A stretch of 64,000 bases of DNA. Origin: Streptomyces sp. Isolate_45 (lineage in GTDB: Bacteria; Actinomycetota; Actinomycetes; Streptomycetales; Streptomycetaceae). The stretch is taken from NCBI RefSeq assembly GCF_024721315.2, contig NZ_JANFAK020000004.1, positions 61,180 to 125,179 of the forward strand. Reading direction: 5' to 3'. The position numbers were made by a program, and so were the translations under genes. Below the pieces are notes generated by a model, which had not been told where the DNA came from, did not search any database, and was given only the letters and a program-made list of their open reading frames with translations. Below, in pieces: positions 26,715 through 35,422 of the stretch. Position 1 is the first letter of the stretch; every line of letters starts with the position of its first letter.

Positions 26715-27907
26715 CAGGTCGCCTCCAGGGGCAGGGGCAGGGTGACGGCCACGGCGGTGCCCTGGCCGGGGTCGGACTCTACGGTGAACAGTCCGCCGAG
26801 GGTCTCGGCCCGCGCGCGCATCGCGGGCAGGCCGAAGCCGCCGCCGTCCGCGGGCGTCGACGGGGCGGCGGCGGGGTCGAAGCCGCGGCCGTCGTCGACG
26901 ATGTCCAGGGTCACCGAGGTGTCCATGAAGGTCAGGGTGATCTCGGCGCGCCCGGCCCGCGCGTGCCGTACGACGTTGGCCAGCGCCGACTGGGCGATCC
27001 GCAGCAGCGCCACCTCGTACGGGGTGGGCAGGACGCGCGGGTCGCCGCTCACGGAGAACCGCACGCGCGGACCGGGAACTCCCGAGCAGAGCCGCTCCAG
27101 GGCCCCCGCGAGCGAGCCGTGCTCCAGGTCCGGCGGGGTCAGGGCCCGTACGAAGCGCCGCGCTTCGGCGAGGTTCTCCTGCGCGGCCTCCCGGGCCCGG
27201 GCGATGTGCTCGGAGGCCGGCGCGTCGGGTGGCAGGGCGCGTTCCGCCGCGCGCAGCAGCAGCTGGATCGACGACAGGCCCTGGGCCAGGGTGTCGTGGA
27301 TCTCGCGGGCCAGGCGTTCGCGTTCGGCGAGGATCCCCGCGCTCCGCTCGGCGGCGGCCAGCTCGGCCCGGGTGGCCATGAGTTCCTCGATCAGCTCGCG
27401 GCGCCGTTCGCTCTCGCGGTAGAGGGCCTGGTAGCCGAGGACCGTGGCGACGGCGACCGCCCCGCCCAGCAGCGGTCCCAGGAAGGCCCCGGGGGTCACC
27501 GCGCCGCTGTGGGCGAGGAACCCGCCGATCGCCGCGCAGGCGGTGACGGCGACGGCCGCGACGCCCCAGCGCAGCCGCAGCAGGTGCAGTTCCAGGAAGT
27601 ACAGCGGGAAGGCGATCCACAGCCCGTCGGGGGAGACGACCAGCAGCGCGGCCCAGGCCGCCCCGACGCCGGCCAGCCACACGGCCGCGGCGCGCGGGGA
27701 GCTGTGCACGGCGGGGGCCAGTACGCCCGCGACGTACACGGCGGCCAGCAGCGCGCCGGCCGCGATCACTGCCCCGGCGTGCGGCGCCGACCCGGCGACG
27801 GCCCGGCCGGCGGCCAGCGCGAGCAGCCCGAAGAGCAGCGCGTGCAGGCACAGCCGCAGGACGCGGGAGACGGGGGTGAGGGGGCGCGGGCGCGGGGCGT
27901 CGGACAT
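26714..27907 (-). CDS. Sensor histidine kinase (HisKA_3 type)
   Basis: A 397-residue membrane kinase with about six hydrophobic segments in residues 15-160, a short coiled linker, and the HisKA_3 dimerisation motif ERERLAREIHDTLAQGLSSIQLL (phospho-acceptor His204). The ATPase domain follows (SALANVVRHARAG; DIVDDGRGFDP; GFGLPAMRARAETLGG). No extracellular ligand domain is seen, so it may sense within the membrane, as many kinases linked to drug-efflux ABC transporters do. ATG 27907 is used; the response regulator gene overlaps its stop. Confidence 0.94.
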   Translation of the reverse strand: MSDAPRPRPLTPVSRVLRLCLHALLFGLLALAAGRAVAGSAPHAGAVIAAGALLAAVYVAGVLAPAVHSSPRAAAVWLAGVGAAWAALLVVSPDGLWIAFPLYFLELHLLRLRWGVAAVAVTACAAIGGFLAHSGAVTPGAFLGPLLGGAVAVATVLGYQALYRESERRRELIEELMATRAELAAAERSAGILAERERLAREIHDTLAQGLSSIQLLLRAAERALPPDAPASEHIARAREAAQENLAEARRFVRALTPPDLEHGSLAGALERLCSGVPGPRVRFSVSGDPRVLPTPYEVALLRIAQSALANVVRHARAGRAEITLTFMDTSVTLDIVDDGRGFDPAAAPSTPADGGGFGLPAMRARAETLGGLFTVESDPGQGTAVAVTLPLPLEAT

Positions 27908-28040
27908 GGCCCGACCAGCGTAAGTCGGCGGCCGGGGGCACCGGTCAACCAAAAGTTCGATGTCGGGGCGCCTCTTTCGATACGAGGATCACTACCGTGG
28001 CGCGATGTCCTGTGCCCACACGGAAGACCAAGGTGGGGAC

Positions 28041-29129
28041 ATGTTCGTCGCATGGAGAGATCTACGGTTCGCCAAGGGCCGGTTCGCCCTCATGGGCTCC
28101 GTCGTCCTGCTGATCACACTGTTGGTCGGCCTGTTGTCGGGGCTCACGTCCGGACTGGCCCGGGAGAACATCTCGGCGATCACGGGGCTGCCCGCGACCC
28201 GGCTGGCCTTCGCCGCGCCGGCCGGGGACCAGAAGGTGTCCTTCACCAGCTCCCTGGTGCCCGAGGGGGCTTGGCGGGCCTGGCGCGAACGTCCGGGGGT
28301 GAAGTCGGTGGAGCCGATCGGGATCCGCACCACCAACGCCGTCTCCGGTGAGCGCACCGCGGCCGTGTCCCTCTTCGGCGTCGAGTCGGCGGGCGCCCTC
28401 GCTCCCGCCGGGGCCGGGCTCACGCAGGGGCAGGTGGTCCTCAGCGAGAAGGCCGCGGCCGAACTCGGCGGGCTCGTGGCGGGCGGCAAACTGAAGGCCG
28501 GCCCGTTGGAGCTGACGGTGGCCGCCGTCGCCGGCACGGCCTCCTACAGCCACACCCCCGTGGTGTGGATGGACATCAACGACTGGCAGCGCATCGGCAA
28601 TCCGGGCACCTCGCTGGAGTCCCTCGCCACCGTCCTGGCCCTGCGGGGCGACGGACCGGTGGACTGGGCCGCCGGTGACCGGGCCGCCTCGACCAGCGCC
28701 CTGACCGTCGAGGACGCCCTCGGCGCCATAGGGTCCTATCAGGCGGAGAACGGCTCGCTCCAGCTGATGCGCGGCTTCCTCTTCGCCATCTCGGCCCTGG
28801 TCATAGGGGCCTTCTTCACGGTGTGGACGATCCAGCGCAGCGGCGACATCGCCGTCCTGAAGGCGCTCGGCGCCTCCACCCCGTACCTGCTGAAGGACGC
28901 CCTCGGGCAGGCCGTGGTGATGCTCGCGATCGGCACCGGGGCGGGGACCGCCCTGGCCGTCGCCGCCGGAACGCTGATCAGCGGCGGTGACGTGCCCTTC
29001 GTCCTCGACGCGGCCACGGTGCTGGTCCCGGCCGCGATCATGATCGCGCTGGGCGTGCTGGGCGCCGCCCTGTCCATCCGGCGGATCACCGCCGTCGACC
29101 CGCTGACCGCCCTCGGGAGCGCCCGATGA
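28041..29129 (+). CDS. ABC transporter permease (FtsX/MacB type)
   Basis: A 362-residue permease. One helix lies near the N-terminus (GSVVLLITLLVGLLSGL), then a large extracytoplasmic region (about 45-235), then three C-terminal helices of the FtsX domain (LFAISALVIGAFFTVW; AVVMLAIGTGAGTALAVA; VLVPAAIMIALGVLGAA) ending in DPLTALGSAR, a family hallmark. ATG 28041 has AAGGTGG upstream. It overlaps the ATPase gene by 4 bases and is divergent from the two-component system, which probably controls it. Confidence 0.9.
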   Translation: MFVAWRDLRFAKGRFALMGSVVLLITLLVGLLSGLTSGLARENISAITGLPATRLAFAAPAGDQKVSFTSSLVPEGAWRAWRERPGVKSVEPIGIRTTNAVSGERTAAVSLFGVESAGALAPAGAGLTQGQVVLSEKAAAELGGLVAGGKLKAGPLELTVAAVAGTASYSHTPVVWMDINDWQRIGNPGTSLESLATVLALRGDGPVDWAAGDRAASTSALTVEDALGAIGSYQAENGSLQLMRGFLFAISALVIGAFFTVWTIQRSGDIAVLKALGASTPYLLKDALGQAVVMLAIGTGAGTALAVAAGTLISGGDVPFVLDAATVLVPAAIMIALGVLGAALSIRRITAVDPLTALGSAR

Positions 29130-29818
29130 CCCTGCTCGTCCACGACGTCACGCTCACCTACCCCGACGGGGACGGCCGCCTCACCGCCCTGGACGCGGTG
29201 TCCCTGGAGGTGCCCGCGGGCACCATGACCGCGGTCATCGGCCCCTCCGGCTCCGGCAAGTCCAGCCTGCTGGCCGTCGCCGCCACCCTGGTCACCCCGG
29301 ATTCCGGTCGGGTCGTCGTCGCGGGCCGCGACACCGCGAGGCTCGGCGCCGCCGAGAAGTCGGCCCTGCGGCGGGAGGAGATCGGCATCGTCTTCCAGCA
29401 GCCGAACCTGCTGGCGTCGCTGACCGCGCTGGAGCAGCTCCAGGTGATGAGCCACATCTCCGGCCGACCGGCGCGGCTGCTGCGCCGGCGCGCGGTGGAG
29501 CTGCTGGAGGCGGTGGGCCTGGCCGACAAGACGGGCAAGCGCCCGCACGAGCTGTCGGGCGGCCAGCGCCAGCGCGTGAACATAGCCCGCGCCCTGATGA
29601 ACGAGCCTTCGGTGCTGCTCGTCGACGAGCCCACCAGCGCCCTCGACCACGAGCGGGGCGCGGCCGTGCTCGACCTGCTGGTCGGCCTCACGCGCGAGCG
29701 CTCCACGGCCACGGTGCTGGTCACCCACGACCACGCCCACCTGGAGCGCGCGGACCGGACGGTGACGATGGCCGACGGCCGCCTCACCGCGGCGGCGCCG
29801 TCCCTCCCGACGGCCTGA
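29126..29818 (+). CDS. ABC transporter ATP-binding protein (MacB/LolD type)
   Basis: A 230-residue ATPase with Walker A GPSGSGKSS, Q-loop VFQQPNLL, signature LSGGQRQRVNIARAL, Walker B VLLVDEPTSALD and switch His in VLVTHDHAHLERADR. It pairs with the FtsX-type permease directly upstream (ATGA overlap). Such pairs export lipoproteins, peptides or antibiotics, or act as mechanotransmitters; the substrate is not evident. A perfect 24-bp hairpin separates it from allR. Confidence 0.95.
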   Translation: MTLLVHDVTLTYPDGDGRLTALDAVSLEVPAGTMTAVIGPSGSGKSSLLAVAATLVTPDSGRVVVAGRDTARLGAAEKSALRREEIGIVFQQPNLLASLTALEQLQVMSHISGRPARLLRRRAVELLEAVGLADKTGKRPHELSGGQRQRVNIARALMNEPSVLLVDEPTSALDHERGAAVLDLLVGLTRERSTATVLVTHDHAHLERADRTVTMADGRLTAAAPSLPTA

Positions 29819-29848
29819 GCCCGCCCGGGCGCCGCCCCCGCCCACCAC

Positions 29849-29900
29849 GTACGAAGGCCCCCGCGGCCCCTCCGGAGAGGGGCCGCGGGGGCCTTCGTAC
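29849..29900. terminator. Perfect 24-bp bidirectional terminator
   Basis: Arms 29849-29872 and 29877-29900 are exact inverted repeats around CGGA. The element lies between the stops of the convergent ABC ATPase and allR genes and can serve both. Confidence 0.93.
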
Positions 29901-29908
29901 GCGGGTGA

Positions 29909-30712
29909 TCAGGCCGGGTTCTGGCTCTGCAGGGCCACCGACAGTTCGGCGGCGACGCCCTGGAGGATCGGGACGAAGGACTCGGCGACGGCCTCGGTGA
30001 CCCGGCCCGCGGGTCCCGAGATGGAGATCGCGGCGGCGGTCGGCGAGTTCGGCACCGACACGGCCAGGCAGCGGACTCCTATTTCCTGCTCGTTGTCGTC
30101 GACCGCGTAGCCGGCCCTGCGGACCTTCTCCAGCGCCTCCAGGAAGCCGTCGGGCGTGGTGATGGTCTTCTCGGTCGCGGCCGGCATCCCGGTGCGGGAG
30201 AGCAGGGCGCGGACCTCGTCGGCCGGGGTGTGGGCGAGCAGGGCCTTGCCCACGCCCGTGGAGTGCGGCAGCACCCGGCGGCCGACCTCGGTGAACATGC
30301 GCATGGAGTGCTTGGACGGCACCTGGGCGACGTAGACGATCTCGTCGCCGTCGAGGAGGGCCATGTTGGCCGTCTCGCCGGTCTCCTCGACGAGGCGGGC
30401 CAGGTAGGGGCGCGCCCAGGTTCCCAGCAGGCGCGAGGCGGACTCGCCGAGGCGGATCAGCCGGGGGCCGAGGGAGTACCGTCGGTTGGGCTGCTGCCGG
30501 ACGTAGCCGCACGCCACGAGGGTGCGCATCAGCCGGTGGATGGTGGGCAGCGGCAGACCGCTGGCGGCGGAGAGTTCGCTGAGCCCTACTTCACCGCCGG
30601 CGTCGGCCATGCGTTCGAGCAGATCGAAGGCGCGCTCAAGGGACTGGACGCCCCCGCCGGCGGCGGTGGGCTTGGCGGAAGCGTCGGTGGTGCTGGCGCT
30701 GGACGTCGGCAC
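29909..30712 (-). CDS. allR: IclR-family repressor of the allantoin/glyoxylate genes
   Basis: A 267-residue regulator: low-complexity leader (1-20), IclR winged HTH (VQSLERAFDLLERMADAGGEVGLSELSAASGLPLPTIHRLMRTLVACGYV, about 22-72), then the effector domain (ARLVEETGETANMALLDGDEIVYV; STGVGKALLAHTP; EIGVRCLAVSVPN). It is divergent from allB-alc, the arrangement of AllR in Streptomyces, where AllR controls allantoin genes. The effector is expected to be a pathway intermediate such as allantoate or glyoxylate. Its own promoter (TTGGAT, 18 bases, TAAGAT) has an operator filling the spacer, so it is probably autorepressed. Confidence 0.93.
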   Translation of the reverse strand: MPTSSASTTDASAKPTAAGGGVQSLERAFDLLERMADAGGEVGLSELSAASGLPLPTIHRLMRTLVACGYVRQQPNRRYSLGPRLIRLGESASRLLGTWARPYLARLVEETGETANMALLDGDEIVYVAQVPSKHSMRMFTEVGRRVLPHSTGVGKALLAHTPADEVRALLSRTGMPAATEKTITTPDGFLEALEKVRRAGYAVDDNEQEIGVRCLAVSVPNSPTAAAISISGPAGRVTEAVAESFVPILQGVAAELSVALQSQNPA

Positions 30713-30876
30713 GGCGCGGTCCTTTCGGTGCTGGCAGGCAAGGGAGCAGCCTACCGGTCGGTCGGCGCCGGCCCTAGAGCCGGGCCCTTGCCGTCCCCGC
30801 CGGTCAGAGGGGGTTTGTCCTGGTGGTGGACGTCCTCGGGAAGTTACCCGTCCGGTTCCTGGTGGTGGTAGCTACA

Positions 30877-30920
30877 TTCTGGATAGTGAAATCTTAATTC
30901 CATCCTGTGGAAACATCCAA
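30877..30920. promoter_or_regulatory. allR promoter with tandem AllR-type operators
   Basis: On the minus strand TTGGAT (30915-30920), an 18-base spacer and TAAGAT (30891-30896) form the allR promoter. The perfect palindrome TTCCATCCTGTGGAA (30898-30912) occupies the spacer. TTCTGGATAGTGAAA (30877-30891) lies 21 bp downstream, centre to centre. The geometry is the same as at aceB. Confidence 0.75.
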
Positions 30921-30990
30921 TTGCGGCCCGGATGGGTCAGCGGTCCCTCCGGTCGCTCTTGACGGGCTCCGGATCGGGGTGAAGACTCCG

Positions 30991-31021
30991 TCAACAGAAC
31001 GTTGAATTTCGCTCTGTGGAA
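30991..31021 (+). promoter_or_regulatory. allB-proximal palindromes
   Basis: TCAACAGAACGTTGA (30991-31005) is a variant of the catalase/uraD palindrome and contains TTGAAT (31002-31007), which could act as a -35. It is followed at once by TTTCGCTCTGTGGAA (31007-31021), a weaker AllR-type site. The allB ribosome site begins seven bases later. Confidence 0.6.
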
Positions 31022-31039
31022 GTAGATGGGGAGGTTCCG

Positions 31040-32383
31040 GTGGCCGACGTGGCTGTGGAACTGGTACTGCGCTCGACGCGCGTCATCACCCCCGAGGGGA
31101 CGCGCGCCGCCTCGGTGGCCGTCGCCGACGGGAAGATCACGGCCGTGCTGGCACACGACGCCGAGGTACCGGCCGGAGCCCGGCTGGAGGACTTCGGCGA
31201 CGACGTCCTGCTCCCCGGCCTGGTCGACACCCACGTCCACGTGAACGACCCGGGCCGCACCGAGTGGGAGGGCTTCTGGACGGCCACCCGCGCCGCCGCG
31301 GCCGGTGGCATCACCACCATCCTCGACATGCCGCTCAACTCCCTGCCGCCGACCACCACGGTCGACCACCTGCGCGTCAAGCAGGAGGTCGCCCGGACCA
31401 AGGCGCACGTGGACGTCGGCTTCTGGGGCGGCGCGCTGCCGGACAACGTCAAGGACCTGCGCCCGCTGCACGACGCCGGCGTCTACGGCTTCAAGTGCTT
31501 CCTGTCCCCCTCGGGCGTGGACGAGTTCCCCCAGCTCGACCAGGAGCGACTGGCCGCCTCCCTCGCGGAGATCACCGGCTTCGGCGGCCTGATGATCGTG
31601 CACGCCGAGGACCCGCACCACCTGGAGTCCGCGCCGCAGAACCCGGGCCCCAAGTACGCCGACTTCCTCGCCTCCCGCCCCAAGGACGCCGAGAACACCG
31701 CGATCCAGAACCTGATCGACCAGGCGCGCCGGCTGAACGCCCGCGTCCACGTCCTGCACCTGTCCTCCTCCGACGCGCTGCCGCTGATCGCCGCCGCCAA
31801 GGCCGAGGGCGTGCAGATCACCGTCGAGTCCTGCCCGCACTTCCTCACCCTCACTGCCGAGGAAGTCCCGGACGGCGCGACCGAGTTCAAGTGCTGCCCG
31901 CCCATCCGCGAGTCCGCCAACCAGGACATCCTGTGGGACGCGCTGGCCGACGGCACCATCGACTGCATCGTCTCCGACCACTCGCCCTCCACCGCGGACC
32001 TGAAGACCGGCGACTTCGCCACCGCGTGGGGCGGCATCTCCTCCCTCCAGCTGGGCCTCCCGGCGATCTGGACCGAGGCGCGCAAGCGCGGCCGCGGCCT
32101 GGAGGACGTCGTCCGCTGGATGTCCGCCGCCCCGGCCGCCCTCGCCGGGCTGGCGCAGAAGGGCGCGATCGAGGTCGGCCGCGACGCCGACTTCGCCGTC
32201 CTGGCACCCGAAGAGACCTTCACCGTGGACCCCGCGGAACTGCACCACCGCAACCAGGTCACGGCGTACGCGGGCAAGACCCTGCACGGCGTCGTGAAGT
32301 CCACCTGGCTGCGCGGTACGCAGATCGCCGACCACGGCACCCCGACCGAGCCCAAGGGCCTCCTCCTCGAAAGGCAGAACTGA
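31040..32383 (+). CDS. allB: Allantoinase
   Basis: A 447-residue amidohydrolase hydrolysing S-allantoin to allantoate. The metal motif [17 protein letters not shown] holds His65 and His67. The lysine carbamylated in dihydroorotase-like enzymes is Lys152 in [13 protein letters not shown]. Further ligands are in [21 protein letters not shown] and [11 protein letters not shown] 31040 is chosen because GGGGAGG ends 5 bases earlier; GTG 31016 lies inside the operator. It is followed by alc after 2 bases. Confidence 0.96.
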   Translation: MADVAVELVLRSTRVITPEGTRAASVAVADGKITAVLAHDAEVPAGARLEDFGDDVLLPGLVDTHVHVNDPGRTEWEGFWTATRAAAAGGITTILDMPLNSLPPTTTVDHLRVKQEVARTKAHVDVGFWGGALPDNVKDLRPLHDAGVYGFKCFLSPSGVDEFPQLDQERLAASLAEITGFGGLMIVHAEDPHHLESAPQNPGPKYADFLASRPKDAENTAIQNLIDQARRLNARVHVLHLSSSDALPLIAAAKAEGVQITVESCPHFLTLTAEEVPDGATEFKCCPPIRESANQDILWDALADGTIDCIVSDHSPSTADLKTGDFATAWGGISSLQLGLPAIWTEARKRGRGLEDVVRWMSAAPAALAGLAQKGAIEVGRDADFAVLAPEETFTVDPAELHHRNQVTAYAGKTLHGVVKSTWLRGTQIADHGTPTEPKGLLLERQN

Positions 32384-32385
32384 CA

Positions 32386-33504
32386 GTGGCGATTGAATCC
32401 TTCACCGGCAACGCGAACCCGTACGGGGGCGGCGACCCGTACGCGGACTACCGCACCGCGGACTTCCCGTTCACCCAGTACGCGAACCTCGCCGCCCGTG
32501 AGCTGGGCGCCGGTGTCACCTTCGCCAACGACGAGTTCTTCGCCATGCGCGAGAACCTGCTCATCGCCGAGGCCGCCCACTTCGACCCCGAGCACTTCGG
32601 CCACAAGGGCAAGGTCATGGACGGCTGGGAGACCCGCCGTCGCCGCGGCGTCTCCGCCACCCAGCCGTGGCCGACCCCCGAGGACCACGACTACGCCCTG
32701 GTGCGCCTCGGCGCCCCCGGCGTGATCCGCGGCATCGTCGTCGACACCGCCCACTTCCGCGGCAACATGCCGCAGGCCGTCTCCATCGAGGGCACCAACT
32801 GGGAAGGCGCCCTCGCGCCGACCCCGGAGGAGCTCCTCGGCGAGGACGTCAAGTGGACCGTGCTCGTCCCGCGCACCGCGGTCGGCGGCCACGCGGCCAA
32901 CGGCTTCGAGGTCGGCGCGGAGCAGCGCTTCACGCACCTGCGCGTCAATCAGCACCCCGATGGCGGCATCGCCCGCCTGCGCGTCTACGGCGAGGTCGTC
33001 CCGGACCCGCAGTGGCTGGCCACGCTCGGCACCTTCGACGTGGTCGCCCTGGAGAACGGCGGCTCGGTGCAGGACGCGTCCAACCGCTTCTACTCCCCGC
33101 CGACCAACACCATCAACCCGGGCCGCTCCCGCAAGATGGACGACGGCTGGGAGACCGCCCGCCGCCGTGACAACGGCAACGACTGGATCCGCTACCAGCT
33201 CGTCGCCGAGTCCGAGATCCGCGCCGTCGAGATCGACACCGCCTACCTCAAGGGCAACTCGGCCGGCTGGGCCTCGCTGTCCGTCAAGACGGGCGAGGAG
33301 GGCGAGTGGACGGAGTTCCTGCCGCGCACCCGCCTGCAGCCCGACACCAACCACCGCTTCGTACTGGACGCCCCGGCGGTCGGCACGCACGTGCGGATCG
33401 ACATCTTCCCGGACGGCGGCTTCTCCCGCCTGCGCCTGTTCGGCTCGCTGACGGAGGCGGGCGCGAGCGCGCACGCCACCCGTCACCAGGAGCTGGGCGG
33501 CTGA
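32386..33504 (+). CDS. alc: Allantoicase
   Basis: A 372-residue allantoicase that hydrolyses allantoate to ureidoglycolate and urea. Two homologous jelly-roll repeats are visible: each has a DGWETxRRR motif (VMDGWETRRRRG near residue 80, MDDGWETARRRDNGNDW near residue 250) followed by DTAHFRGN or DTAYLKGN and by a RLRVYGE or RLRLFGS strand. GTG 32386 starts 2 bases after the allB stop (AAGG upstream), so the pair is co-translated. No ureidoglycolate lyase or amidohydrolase is in the window; that step must be encoded elsewhere or be spontaneous. Confidence 0.96.
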   Translation: MAIESFTGNANPYGGGDPYADYRTADFPFTQYANLAARELGAGVTFANDEFFAMRENLLIAEAAHFDPEHFGHKGKVMDGWETRRRRGVSATQPWPTPEDHDYALVRLGAPGVIRGIVVDTAHFRGNMPQAVSIEGTNWEGALAPTPEELLGEDVKWTVLVPRTAVGGHAANGFEVGAEQRFTHLRVNQHPDGGIARLRVYGEVVPDPQWLATLGTFDVVALENGGSVQDASNRFYSPPTNTINPGRSRKMDDGWETARRRDNGNDWIRYQLVAESEIRAVEIDTAYLKGNSAGWASLSVKTGEEGEWTEFLPRTRLQPDTNHRFVLDAPAVGTHVRIDIFPDGGFSRLRLFGSLTEAGASAHATRHQELGG

Positions 33505-33561
33505 CGCAGCCCCTCCCGACGACTGCCCCGGGGGCCGACACCCCCGGGGCGCGGGCCCTGC

Positions 33562-33598
33562 CCGAAGGGGCGCACCGCGATGCGGTGCGCCCCTTCGG
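33562..33598 (+). terminator. Hairpin terminator after alc
   Basis: Perfect 17-bp arms (33562-33578 and 33582-33598) with loop GAT, between the convergent alc and SDR genes; it can serve both. Confidence 0.9.
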
Positions 33599-33642
33599 CG
33601 TGTCCGTCGACGCGCGGTCCCCCGTGCCCGTCGACCGGTGCG

Positions 33643-34380
33643 CTACGCGGCGTACCCGCCGTCCACGGAGAACTCGCCGCCCGTGACGTACGCGGCATCC
33701 GGCCCGGCCAGGAAGGACACCATCGAGGCGACCTCGTCCGGCGCGCCGAACCGGCCGAGGGCCGTCGTCGCCGCCTGGGGCCCGGCGTGCGGTCCGTCGG
33801 CCGGGTTCATGTCGGTGTCCACCGGGCCGGGGTGCACGAGGTTCGCGGTGATGCCGCGTTCGCCGAGTTCCCGGGCCAGCGCCTTGGTCAGGCCCGTCAA
33901 CGAGGCCTTGCTCATCGCATAGAGGGTGCCGCCCGGCCCCGGCACCCGCTGGGTCATGCAGCTGCCGATGGTGATGATCCGTCCGCCGCGCGCCATCCGC
34001 CCGACCGCGGCCCGGGAGGTCAGGAAGACGCCCCGTACGTTGATGTCGAGGACCCGGTCCACGTCCGCCGGGGCGAGGGACTCCACCGGGCCGAGGACGC
34101 CGACGCCCGCGTTGTTGACGACCACGTCGAGGCGACCGAACGCGCGCACCGTCTCCTCGACGGCCGTCCCGGGGCCGTCGGGGCTGCCCGCGTCGGACCG
34201 TACGGACAGGGCCCGGCGGCCCAGCGCCTCGATCTTGCCGACGACCCCGGCGGCCGCCTCCGCGTCCCGGGTGTAGGTGATCGCGACGTCCATGCCGTCC
34301 CGCGCCAGGCGCAGGGCGGTGGCCGCCCCGATGCCGCGGCTGCCGCCGGTCACCAGGGCCACCGAGTTGACACTGTTCAT
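33643..34380 (-). CDS. Short-chain dehydrogenase/reductase
   Basis: A 245-residue classical SDR: cofactor motif VTGGSRGIGAA (residues 10-20), NNAGVG, and a catalytic Tyr-x3-Lys in TLYAMSKASL. The end of the substrate region is VHPGPVDTDM and the C-terminus is the usual GGEFSVDGGY. An acidic/Arg pattern for cofactor choice is not clear. ATG 34380 has GGGAGG upstream. It is divergent from the RibD-like gene and may share its regulation. The substrate is unknown. Confidence 0.92.
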   Translation of the reverse strand: MNSVNSVALVTGGSRGIGAATALRLARDGMDVAITYTRDAEAAAGVVGKIEALGRRALSVRSDAGSPDGPGTAVEETVRAFGRLDVVVNNAGVGVLGPVESLAPADVDRVLDINVRGVFLTSRAAVGRMARGGRIITIGSCMTQRVPGPGGTLYAMSKASLTGLTKALARELGERGITANLVHPGPVDTDMNPADGPHAGPQAATTALGRFGAPDEVASMVSFLAGPDAAYVTGGEFSVDGGYAA

Positions 34381-34575
34381 CGTGGTTCCTCCCGTTGGGG
34401 GCTGTTCGGCCCCGTAAATCGTTGCGTGTTCAATGAAATGGGAGGCGCAGGTCGGGCGCCGGCGGGAATCGGACGCGGCGTTCACGCGCGCCGCACCGAT
34501 GAGTTCGGGGCGGGCGGGGAGTCTGAAGCGGTGTACGGGGTACCCGGAACGGACCGATCCAAGGAGCGCGGAGCC

Positions 34576-35193
34576 ATGGGCAAGCTGACCCTCACCACCT
34601 TCCTCACCCTCGACGGCGTGATGCAGGCCCCCGGAGGGCCGCAGGAGGACACCACCGGCGGGTTCGAGTACGGCGGCTGGCTGGCCCCCTACGCCGACGA
34701 GGGCATGGGGGAGTTCATGACCGAGGTGTTCGACCGCGCCGGGGCGTTCCTCCTCGGGCGCCGGACGTACGAGATCTTCGCCGGGTACTGGCCGAAGCAG
34801 ACCGACCCCACCGACCCGATCGCGGGCCCGCTGAACGCCCTGCCGAAGTTCGTGGCCTCCACGACCCTCAAGGAGCCCGCCTGGGCGGGCACCACCGTCG
34901 TGGACGGCGAGCACCTCCAGGCGGAGGTGGTCCGGGCCAAGGACGCGATGGACGGCGAGCTCCAGGTGCACGGCAGCGGACAACTGGCGCAGTGGCTGCT
35001 CGCCCGGGACCTCGTCGAGGAACTGAACCTGCTGACCTTCCCGGTCTTCCTCGGCGGGGGCCGTCGACTGTTCTCCACGGGCGGCCTGCCGACCGCCTTC
35101 GAGCTGACGGCGGCCCGCACCACCACGAGCGGTACGGCCATCCACACCTACCGCCCCACGGGCCGCGCGGCGTTCGGCACGGTCGGCGAGTAG
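34576..35193 (+). CDS. Dihydrofolate reductase/RibD C-terminal domain family protein
   Basis: A 205-residue protein of the RibD_C family: LTTFLTLDGVMQAPGGPQED at the N-terminus, LLGRRTYEIFAGYWP in the middle, KFVASTTL, LQVHGSGQLAQWLL and the C-terminal LLTFPVFLGGGRRLF. These are NADPH-binding reductase-like proteins of mostly unknown substrate, common in actinomycetes and distinct from true DHFR. ATG 34576 has GGAG a few bases before it. It is divergent from the SDR gene. Confidence 0.88.
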   Translation: MGKLTLTTFLTLDGVMQAPGGPQEDTTGGFEYGGWLAPYADEGMGEFMTEVFDRAGAFLLGRRTYEIFAGYWPKQTDPTDPIAGPLNALPKFVASTTLKEPAWAGTTVVDGEHLQAEVVRAKDAMDGELQVHGSGQLAQWLLARDLVEELNLLTFPVFLGGGRRLFSTGGLPTAFELTAARTTTSGTAIHTYRPTGRAAFGTVGE

Positions 35194-35422
35194 CGGGACC
35201 CGGGGCGGCGGCCGGGGGGCGCGCCCGTCGGAGAGGGCGCCCGGCCGGGGGGCGCGCTCCCCGACGGAGGTGACGTGCGCGCCGTGCCCATCGGGGTAGG
35301 TGCCGTGCCGGCCCGCGGCGCCCGAAACCCGGTCGACCCGGAAGATCGACTCGGCTACCGTGGGCCCGCACCCGTGCGAGCCGCCGAAGTCTCCACCCCT
35401 TCCCGCCGATGGAGACGCCCCG

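Larger units (their letters stand above)
30713..31039. other. allR-allB intergenic control region
   Basis: This 327-base divergent gap is unusually AT-rich in its centre. It holds the allR promoter and paired operators (30877-30920), a candidate allB promoter region with TTGACG at 30959-30964, and a second cluster of palindromes (30991-31021) just before the allB ribosome site. I see no small gene in it. Confidence 0.75.

Noticed and set aside
35210..35257. 15-bp direct repeat GGCCGGGGGGCGCGC (35210-35224 and 35243-35257)
   Set aside because: Low-complexity G/C sequence in an intergenic region; expected by chance at this composition.
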